Below are positions 58,075 to 64,000 of a DNA stretch of 64,000 bases, in pieces (the first letter of the stretch is position 1; every line of letters starts with the position of its first letter). Under the pieces are notes generated by a model. It saw only the letters and a list, made by a program, of their open reading frames with translations. It was not told the DNA's origin and did not search any database. The DNA is from Bifidobacterium sp. ESL0745. Lineage in GTDB: Bacteria > Actinomycetota > Actinomycetes > Actinomycetales > Bifidobacteriaceae. The stretch spans positions 1,703,667 through 1,767,666 of the forward strand of contig NZ_JAQTHX010000001.1 in NCBI RefSeq assembly GCF_029433335.1, in the 5' to 3' direction. A program made the translations under genes and the position numbers.

Positions 58075-58167
58075 GTGGCGGAGGAGGGGGACATGCTTGC
58101 TGAGGAGTAAAGCTTGGCCTACCGGCCTTGAGGGTTCCGAAGCAAGTATGTTCCCCTCCTCCGCCAC
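58075..58167. repeat. Palindromic repeat element B, related to element A
   Basis: Arms starting GTGGCGGAGGAGGGG (58075) and ending in CCTCCTCCGCCAC (58167) can pair over about 25 bases with few mismatches. The core TGCTTGCTGAGGAGTAAAGC is shared with element A in opposite orientation. Between A and B (57881-58074) no gene is seen. Confidence 0.7.
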
Positions 58168-58309
58168 GTCAGTTATTTCTCAATTTATTCGGGAAATCAT
58201 CCGCCATTAATGACGTCCCTAGCGGGACGACATTTCTGTTTTCGGTCGCGCTCGAGCATCGCGCTCCTGAAAGCTACGCACAGCCCACAGGGCTATGCGC
58301 TTAACGCTT

Positions 58310-58951
58310 TCACCACTGATGCACGACGTAGTTCCAATCGAACGTGGCCACGATCGGCTTCGTCCAGAAGCGGCCTTTGACGCCGGTGTCCGGGTCGACG
58401 TGCAGCGTCCAACCGTTGGTTTCAGGGCTGTAGATCGTGTAGGTGAGCTTGTACTGCCCGGCCTTGTCGAGCTTGATGTTGGCGCCATAGTGTGGGCCGT
58501 CGTCGGCATTCATCTCCATGAACGTGCCATCCTGCTTGTTGTTCGGGTCGTTCTTGTCCTGAATCTGGTACTTGACGGTGAGCTTCGGAATGAAGTCGCC
58601 GGTGCCGTAGCCGAGGTTGTTGTCCTTGAGCGCGTGGATATCAGCCTCGAGGTGAAGATTCGATTCGGCCGCGGAAAGCCCCATCCCTTGCGGATACATA
58701 TCAACCGGCTGGAAGTAGACGGTCGCAATGTTGAGCGGGAAAATCTGCTGGTCGTGCCCGATCGGGATTTCCTCGAACTTTGCCCCGTTGCTGTTGGCCT
58801 TCTTCTGCGCGTTCTGCGAGGACGACGAGCTGGACTTGCCCTTGTCGCCGGAAGCGGAACTCGAGCTGTTCGATCCGCATGCGGCAAGCGAGAACGCGAG
58901 CGCACCCGCGACCACAGCGGCCAACAGGCCAGTCAATTTGCTTTTCTTCAT
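58310..58951 (-). CDS. P19-type iron-binding lipoprotein
   Basis: The 213-residue protein has a lipoprotein signal (MKKSKLTGLLAAVVAGALAF, lipobox LAAC), a Ser-rich linker and a P19/Tp34 domain: VYFQPVDMYPQGMGLS, LHLEADIHALKDN, FIPKLTVKYQI, FMEMNADDGPHYGANI. The Met, Glu and His residues (MGLS, HLEADIH, PHYG) are those expected to bind copper and iron in P19. It would present ferric or ferrous iron to the FTR1 permease at the outer membrane face. AGGAG precedes the start. It follows the FTR1 gene by 241 bases. In Bifidobacterium breve a similar protein has been linked to iron uptake (bfe genes). Confidence 0.93.
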   Translation of the reverse strand: MKKSKLTGLLAAVVAGALAFSLAACGSNSSSSASGDKGKSSSSSSQNAQKKANSNGAKFEEIPIGHDQQIFPLNIATVYFQPVDMYPQGMGLSAAESNLHLEADIHALKDNNLGYGTGDFIPKLTVKYQIQDKNDPNNKQDGTFMEMNADDGPHYGANIKLDKAGQYKLTYTIYSPETNGWTLHVDPDTGVKGRFWTKPIVATFDWNYVVHQW

Positions 58952-59192
58952 TGTTTTCTCCTGTTTATTTTGAAACATTTATTACTACGTTTAATTTGTC
59001 TGCCTATCGGATTTCAGCCGGTGCGTATCCCGCAAAACGCTTGCTCCCCGAGAACCGAGACAAGAAACTTCTAAGCGGGCGTTTCAATCAAGTCAGCGGC
59101 TCCGGTCACAGCCATGGCATTCCCATGACGCTTATGTGCAACAGCAATCAAGCACGGAACAGCGCACACCTGAACAACAATCATCTTGGTCT

Positions 59193-61313
59193 TCATCGCG
59201 TCACCGCTTCCTCGGAACTTGCAGCTTCCAAAGCCTTCATCTCTTTTTCGCGATGTTTGCGAATACCGAAGATGACGAACAATGCGATGATCACCACGGC
59301 TGCGATAATCTGCGCGACGATGGTTTGCGTATACGGGTAAAGCCCGAGCCATTCGTTGGTCGGCATACTCGCCAGATACGTTCCGTTGATGGCGTCACCC
59401 TCAATCAGCGAGTGCACACCACCACCGGCAAACGTAACGGCGAGAATCGCCAACAGCACCGAAGTGATGAGGAAGAACGGATGCAACGGGATATGGACGG
59501 AAGTGAAGCGGATCAACACAAAGACGACGACCAGTACCGCCGCGGCCGCCAAGCCACCGATCCACATGCCCTTCGAATCCTTCGTCATCGAATAGACGCT
59601 CTGATAAAACATCACGGTTTCGGCACCTTCGCGGAACACGGCCAGGAAGCTCAGCATCGCCAGTGACACCACGCCTGCGAACGTCAGTGAATCGGCGGAG
59701 GTCACATCGGAAACGGCCTTTTTCGCTTTGTCTCCGATATAGCTTTGCCACGCATCAGCATCGGATTTCGATAGCATCCAATTACTGGTATAGATGAGCA
59801 TGCACATCGCGATAAGCGCGACCACGCCTTCCATGTTCTCCTGTTGCGGCCCGTTGCCGTCGAAGAACACCGCGAAAAGCACCGCCATCAGCCCGGAGCC
59901 GATCAGGCCGACGACCACGCCGAGGTAAATCCACTTTACGAGTTTCTTGTTGTCGCTTTTGATCATGTACGCGATGATGGCCGCAACCACCAGCAGTGCC
60001 TCAAGACCCTCACGCACCAGGATCAGGAACGATTGGCCAATGGAGCTGGTTGCGAATTTCGTGACACCGTTGACCTGGTCCACAGCCCCGCCATCAAGCT
60101 TCTTTGCATCGATGTTGAGATTGGCTTTGAGCTCATCAGCCTGCTTCTTGATGCCGGCGGGCGCATCCCCGCGCACCATGGCCTTGCGCAGCTCCTTGAA
60201 GCTGCTTTCCATAAAGGAGACGCGCGAACCGGAAATCGCGTTCATCACGTTCTTTTCGAATCCAAGCTTTTCGTAGTACTGGTAATAGGCAACGTTCACC
60301 TTGTCGGCACCCTTTTCGCCGTCCCCCGCTTTCGCCGCGGCGACACCTTGATCGATGACCTTGCCCATCTGGCCGGCCACCTGAAGCCAAGTCCGGTTCC
60401 CCAAGCCGACGAACTTGGTCTTCTTGTTCTTCTGCAGCACCTTGCGCTGTTCCTTGATCGTCTGCTCGATCTGGGCTGCGTAGGCCTTCGGCTTGGCGAG
60501 GTTCGGGCTGGCATCGAGCTGCGTGGCGGCAGTGTTGAGTTCATTGGAAAGCGCGGCGATCTGTGCGGCCAAATCGGCATCGTGCCCATCGGTATACGTC
60601 AGTTGCTGCACCGATTGGAACTGGCTCATCTCGTTCTGTTGGCGATCGACACCCAAAGTCTCCTGCACGGCCCGGCTGAAATCGGAAGCCGTGTATCTGG
60701 TCGACACCGCGCTCATCTGTGAGGCGGCCGTGGGCCTGTCTCCCGAAACGTATGTGCCATTGACCTGTGCGAGCCCCTTGCCAAGGTCCTTGGCCACCCC
60801 GCTCCAAGTGTCGTCTTCCGCGGTAACGCTGTCCGCCGCAGGCCGCACCGAATAGCCTTGATCTCCACCCAATCTATCGGTTTGCAGCCCACCGGTCTCT
60901 GTCATCGAAGCGCCAAGTTGCGATTGATTTTCAGCCGCCGTCGTACGATCGGCAGCTATGACTACATCCGAAACAGGCGCGACTTGCGAAACAGAATCCG
61001 TTAGGATTGAAACGTTGCCTAACTGCTTGTCTGCTTTCACCGAATTTTGAGTCGGTGATTGCTTCCCTGCTTGATACTTAGCACTGAAGGATAAATTAAC
61101 TTCTGGATTTCGAGAGCTTGATGATTGCCCATTGGCCTCGGCTTGCCCAAGAGAAGGAACCAAACTGCTCGCGTCTACCGCACGAGAAGACTCTCGACCC
61201 GCAGCAATTGCAGGTGCCTGCGGGACCAACAGTGATGCAATCATTGCCAACACCGCCAGCAGTGGCAACAGCGCCACGCATTTGGCCAGCCTCGTTTTCG
61301 CTCGCATTGGCAT
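59193..61313 (-). CDS. FTR1-family iron permease with large N-terminal extracytoplasmic domain
   Basis: The 706-residue protein has a signal peptide (LAKCVALLPLLAVLAMIASL), about 370 extracytoplasmic residues that are first low-complexity and then helical (an EfeO/imelysin-like role is possible but not shown), and the seven-helix FTR1 domain with both iron motifs REGLE (LVREGLEALLVVAA) and REGAE (FREGAETVMFY). It imports iron, probably together with P19. Stand-alone FTR1 proteins are near 280 residues, so the N-terminal domain is an addition, though long forms are known. Start: ATG at 61313 with GGAG upstream. First gene of the iron operon; no DtxR/IdeR box was recognised in the 284-base divergent region. 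Confidence 0.92.
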   Translation of the reverse strand: MPMRAKTRLAKCVALLPLLAVLAMIASLLVPQAPAIAAGRESSRAVDASSLVPSLGQAEANGQSSSSRNPEVNLSFSAKYQAGKQSPTQNSVKADKQLGNVSILTDSVSQVAPVSDVVIAADRTTAAENQSQLGASMTETGGLQTDRLGGDQGYSVRPAADSVTAEDDTWSGVAKDLGKGLAQVNGTYVSGDRPTAASQMSAVSTRYTASDFSRAVQETLGVDRQQNEMSQFQSVQQLTYTDGHDADLAAQIAALSNELNTAATQLDASPNLAKPKAYAAQIEQTIKEQRKVLQKNKKTKFVGLGNRTWLQVAGQMGKVIDQGVAAAKAGDGEKGADKVNVAYYQYYEKLGFEKNVMNAISGSRVSFMESSFKELRKAMVRGDAPAGIKKQADELKANLNIDAKKLDGGAVDQVNGVTKFATSSIGQSFLILVREGLEALLVVAAIIAYMIKSDNKKLVKWIYLGVVVGLIGSGLMAVLFAVFFDGNGPQQENMEGVVALIAMCMLIYTSNWMLSKSDADAWQSYIGDKAKKAVSDVTSADSLTFAGVVSLAMLSFLAVFREGAETVMFYQSVYSMTKDSKGMWIGGLAAAAVLVVVFVLIRFTSVHIPLHPFFLITSVLLAILAVTFAGGGVHSLIEGDAINGTYLASMPTNEWLGLYPYTQTIVAQIIAAVVIIALFVIFGIRKHREKEMKALEAASSEEAVTR

Positions 61314-61515
61314 CGGCACTCCGCTTCACTCTTTTCCACGACAGTGTTGTGCCGCGGTCTTTGAAAAGCGTAAAGGAAAAATTATCAGAAAAAAAGACTT
61401 GTTTTTCAAATTTTTTTATGGTAGGAACGTTGAAATTTCAAACTTTTGTGACATTTCATCTAATTCTTGCAACAATACCTGTTGGCCGAAAATTCCAAAT
61501 AAACAGAAATCGAAT

Positions 61516-61543
61516 TTGACAAATTAGGTTTGTATCGTAAACT
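61516..61543 (+). promoter_or_regulatory. Promoter of the membrane protein/regulator pair
   Basis: TTGACA (61516-61521), 16 bases, TAAACT (61538-61543), 55 bases before the ATG at 61598. GTTT-N7-AAAC overlaps the -10 and could be an operator for the downstream regulator. Confidence 0.5.
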
Positions 61544-61597
61544 ACTTTATGGTTGCAACAGTTGATCGATAATCCAGTTTCTTGAAAGGCACCAGCA

Positions 61598-62305
61598 ATG
61601 CTAGAAAACAGACCTTCAGACGGTGAGCAAATCTCGAATCCAGCCGACGCGCTGAATATTGTGAAAACACAACGAAAACGAACGAATCTGGCCAGGAATC
61701 AAGGATCTTATATCCATTTTGGCATTTGGGGAGCCGCTTGGCTCATCGGCTATTCAGCCCTTGCCTTGGGAACCACTCCTTTAAATGGCAACGACATTAC
61801 TATCAGCGTCTGGTCGTTTCCAATTTTCGCCATCGTGTTGGTATTGGCTTTCGTGGCTTCCTGGCTTCTGAATGTGCGAAACGCATCAGGTATTCGCTCC
61901 GAAGATCCGATGTTCCATTATTTCAAACAAATGGGGAAATTGGCCGGTTGGTCATATCCTCTTGCATTTATCTTCAGCATGTGCGGTCTTGCTATATTCG
62001 CGGACAAATACGGTCCCGGAAACACTGAGATGTCGGTACTCTACAACTTCGTGGTGCCACTGATACTCGGACTCATCTACTGGTTGCAAGGTGCCATGTA
62101 CAACGACCGTACACTATCAATCACCGGCGTGTGGATGATGGCACTGAGCTGGAGCACCATTCTGGCAGGAATCCCTGTAGGATATTGGATTATGGCCTTG
62201 CTTGGCGGCGGCGGACTACTGGTAGCTTTCCTTGTGGCGCTGATATTCGCTCATCATCGAGCAGCCGCTGCCGTCGCCGATTTAGATCAGGAGCAGGATG
62301 TATGA
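61598..62305 (+). CDS. Six-helix membrane protein of unknown function
   Basis: The 235-residue protein has a polar N-terminus of about 38 residues and then six hydrophobic segments in three pairs (YIHFGIWGAAWLIGYSALAL; FPIFAIVLVLAFVASWLL; YPLAFIFSMCGLAIFA; VVPLILGLIYWLQGAMY; ITGVWMMALSWSTILAGI; LLGGGGLLVAFLVALIFAHH). No family motif is recognised. It overlaps the winged-helix regulator gene by four bases. Pairs like this, a small membrane protein with a DUF/PadR-like or HTH_34 regulator, are common in Firmicutes and actinobacteria; the membrane protein may be regulated by or signal to the regulator. AAAGG lies upstream of the start. Confidence 0.85.
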   Translation: MLENRPSDGEQISNPADALNIVKTQRKRTNLARNQGSYIHFGIWGAAWLIGYSALALGTTPLNGNDITISVWSFPIFAIVLVLAFVASWLLNVRNASGIRSEDPMFHYFKQMGKLAGWSYPLAFIFSMCGLAIFADKYGPGNTEMSVLYNFVVPLILGLIYWLQGAMYNDRTLSITGVWMMALSWSTILAGIPVGYWIMALLGGGGLLVAFLVALIFAHHRAAAAVADLDQEQDV

Positions 62306-62625
62306 GTGAGCAACTCAATCCCGTCATCCATGCCCCTTCCCGTCTGCGGATCATGACCACACTGACCAGTTTGGATGACGACGAATCGTTGTCATTTTCG
62401 AAACTCAAGCAGCTTCTGAATATGACCAATGGCAACCTTTCGGTTCACTTGACCAAGCTGGAGGAAGCCGGTTACGTTTCCATCGACAAGACCTTCGAAG
62501 GCAGGAAGCCAGCCACTTACGTTTCCGTGACCTCAGCGGGCCGAGACGCGTTCGCAACGTATCTGCACGATCTGCAGGTTTTGTTGAAACCGGCCACAGG
62601 TGAATCGGCACCTGAAAAGAAATAG
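62302..62625 (+). CDS. Winged-helix transcriptional regulator (HTH_34, ArsR/MarR-like)
   Basis: The 107-residue protein has a winged-helix fold: HAPSRLRIMTTLTSLDD, LSFSKLKQLLNMTNGNLSVH (recognition helix), LTKLEEAGYVSIDKTFEGRK (wing) and a C-terminal dimer helix. This form is found in small stand-alone regulators. The start ATG at 62302 overlaps the stop of the membrane-protein gene (ATGA); the same frame runs upstream but lacks a signal. Candidate target sites are the dyad at the promoter (about 61528-61542) and the long palindrome at 62640-62684. Confidence 0.88.
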   Translation: MSEQLNPVIHAPSRLRIMTTLTSLDDDESLSFSKLKQLLNMTNGNLSVHLTKLEEAGYVSIDKTFEGRKPATYVSVTSAGRDAFATYLHDLQVLLKPATGESAPEKK

Positions 62626-62639
62626 AATCACAATCGATA

Positions 62640-62684
62640 TGCCAAGTTATATTCGTTTCATAGACAAGCGAATATAACTTGGCA
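62640..62684. terminator. Perfect 16-bp inverted repeat after the regulator gene
   Basis: TGCCAAGTTATATTCG (62640-62655) and CGAATATAACTTGGCA (62669-62684) flank 13 bases, 14 bases after the regulator stop and 22 before the esterase start. It can end the first transcript (TTCCTT follows), or act as an operator. Confidence 0.65.
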
Positions 62685-62706
62685 TTCCTTGAATAGGAAG
62701 TCGGAA

Positions 62707-63702
62707 ATGGCACATATCAGCGACGAGATGATCGATCCCGAACTACGAAGCACCGGGAGGATAATCCGACGCGTTTTGCCATACTTCACGCCTTCATCAA
62801 TTCGCTGGGCGAATCGTGCAACGCGGCTGTTGAACGGTGTCAACTACACGCATTTGCGTTATGAGCAGCGGCATTTACGCAGGCCGGACGGCACCAGCCT
62901 CCGTATCTGCATTTACCGGCCAAAGCCTAATCCTTCCGACAAAACCACCAACGCAAATTTATTCTTTGGTTCGGTGCCCGGCATCCTATGGATTCACGGT
63001 GGAGGATTCGCCCTTGAATCCCCGGAACTTGAGGCTTTTTATTTTGAAAAGATAGTGGACGCCACCAATGCCGTTCTCGTCGCTCCTGATTACCGCAAAT
63101 CCACCGAGGCACCGTACCCTGCGGCCCTCGAAGATTGCTATTGGACACTGCTGTGGCTGAAAGACCACGCCAAACAGTTGGGCGTGTGTTCAGACCAACT
63201 AATCGTCGCAGGAGCCAGCGCGGGCGGCAATCTAACGGCCGCCGTCAGTCTTTTGGCACGGGACCGGAAAGACGTGAATATCGCGTTTCAGGTGCCGATC
63301 TGCCCGATGCTGGACGATCGAGACACGGTAAGCTCGTGCGACAACGATGCCCCAGTCTGGAATACTGCTTCAAATCGTCTGTGCTGGAATATGTATCTAA
63401 GAAAGCGCAGAACCACTGGTAATATACCGGCGTATGCCGCTCCAGCCAGGGCTCAAGATCTAAGCGGACTGCCGCCGACGCTGAGCTATGTCGGCGATAT
63501 CGAGCCGTTCCACGATGAAACAGTCACCTACATGGATCGTCTGGCCGCAGCCGGCGCGGAGACAAGATTCCGTGTCTTCCCAGGCGCGTTCCACGTCTTC
63601 GACGCGTTGGTGCCCCATGCCAAGGTTTCTGAAGACGCGACTCAATTCTTACAAGATGGCTTCGAATACGGCATCAAAAATTTCTTAGCCTCTCAAAGTT
63701 GA
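62707..63702 (+). CDS. Alpha/beta hydrolase, HSL-family esterase
   Basis: The 331-residue protein has the oxyanion motif HGGG (LWIHGGGFALESPELEAF), the nucleophile Ser in GASAGGN, the acid Asp in VGDIEPFHDE and the His in PGAFHVFD, all in the order of hormone-sensitive-lipase-like esterases. It hydrolyses short-chain esters; the natural substrate is unknown. The start at 62707 (AGGAAG upstream) is preferred over an in-frame TTG at 62689. It lies alone downstream of the membrane protein/regulator pair and may be read from the same promoter. Confidence 0.9.
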   Translation: MAHISDEMIDPELRSTGRIIRRVLPYFTPSSIRWANRATRLLNGVNYTHLRYEQRHLRRPDGTSLRICIYRPKPNPSDKTTNANLFFGSVPGILWIHGGGFALESPELEAFYFEKIVDATNAVLVAPDYRKSTEAPYPAALEDCYWTLLWLKDHAKQLGVCSDQLIVAGASAGGNLTAAVSLLARDRKDVNIAFQVPICPMLDDRDTVSSCDNDAPVWNTASNRLCWNMYLRKRRTTGNIPAYAAPARAQDLSGLPPTLSYVGDIEPFHDETVTYMDRLAAAGAETRFRVFPGAFHVFDALVPHAKVSEDATQFLQDGFEYGIKNFLASQS

Positions 63703-64000
63703 AGTTACAGAATTCATGCGAAAATCGGCATGTGCTGAGGGAACGGAATTCAGGATCTTAGGGGCCGGGTGCGTCCCCGGTCCGGGTCCGGCGGTGTTGC
63801 TCCGGTGTGTGGTGTGGTGTCCGGGGTGTCCGGCTTGATCCGGGTCCGGTGTTTGTGTTGTGGTGGCTGAAGCTGTTTCATGCCGCCGTCATCGTGCCTT
63901 AAGGTGCTCGGCATGGGTCCTGGGGCCCCGGGGTCCGGGCGGTCCGTGGGGGTCCGGCCGGGGTTCCGGGCATGCGGGAGGGGGAGGCGCCTTGCGGCGT
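63703..64000. other. G-rich region of unknown function at the window end
   Basis: From about 63755 the plus strand becomes very G/T-rich with repeated words CCGGGT, GGTCCGG, GGGGTCC and TGTGGTG. No start or ribosome site supports a gene on either strand, although a Pro/Arg-rich minus-strand frame enters from the right edge and stops at about 63898. It may be the edge of a GC-rich gene beyond the window or a repeat tract. Confidence 0.35.

Noticed and set aside
61320..61597. DtxR/IdeR iron box before the FTR1 gene
   Set aside because: No stretch close to the known 19-bp dyad was found, only TTAGGTTTG on the side of the divergent gene.

Overview
The window looks like chromosomal DNA of a Bifidobacterium or a close member of the Bifidobacteriaceae (inference from gene content, no species call). 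The clues are a dnaK-grpE-dnaJ-hspR heat-shock operon with HspR (HAIR) operators, a class Ib ribonucleotide reductase set (nrdHIE and nrdF), a sortase/pilin pair, paired YhgE/Pip membrane proteins, a complete FTR1-P19-DUF2318-ABC iron uptake operon, and GC-rich genes with strong purine-rich ribosome binding sites.

Layout. 1-3.9 kb: a carbohydrate ABC importer (one complete permease, the first codons of a second, a binding lipoprotein) with its LacI-type regulator and two CGAAACGTTTCG operators. 4.1-7.4 kb: class C sortase and an LPLTG backbone pilin, separated by two hairpins, then a surface-protein remnant and AT-rich DNA. 8.8-9.6 kb: DedA protein. 10.5-14.3 kb: lutABC lactate oxidation operon. 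14.6 kb: tRNA-Ala(CGC). 14.7-16.2 kb: a HAD phosphatase and, next to it, a decayed second copy. 16.2-21.4 kb: heat-shock operon.

21.5-33.5 kb is the accessory part. It has a candidate ~165-nt small RNA, an AT-richer AAA ATPase + subtilisin pair of the IetAS anti-phage type, a duplicated membrane-anchored Xre regulator, a 17-unit tandem array of 22-23 bp repeats abutting the start of a DUF4143 ATPase gene, and a 1383-residue cell-wall protein. 33.6-36.8 kb: a DHA2-type drug exporter with a divergent TetR regulator and a 21-bp palindromic operator. 37.4-43.6 kb: nrdH-nrdI-nrdE, an SDR dehydrogenase, then nrdF, with NrdR-like boxes upstream. 43.7-47.2 kb: a CmpB-type membrane protein and a BspA-like wall-anchored protein. 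47.4-52.5 kb: two YhgE/Pip proteins. 52.6-61.3 kb: the iron uptake operon with two related palindromic repeat elements inside it. 61.6-63.7 kb: a membrane protein + winged-helix regulator pair and an HSL-type esterase. The last 300 bases are G-rich and unexplained.

Three observations stand out. The NrdF protein lacks two of the six metal ligands of class Ib R2 proteins (the motif usually read as RDEAVH is RDIVTS here) while keeping the radical tyrosine. Many conserved proteins here (NrdF, NrdI, LutB, LutC, HAD, TetR, GrpE) carry long Ala/Asn/Ser/Thr/Gly-rich inserts or tails, and the neighbouring HAD pseudogene lacks the insert present in its intact sister. Third, the repeat array with the DUF4143 ATPase and flanking Xre duplicates looks like an undescribed regulated cassette.
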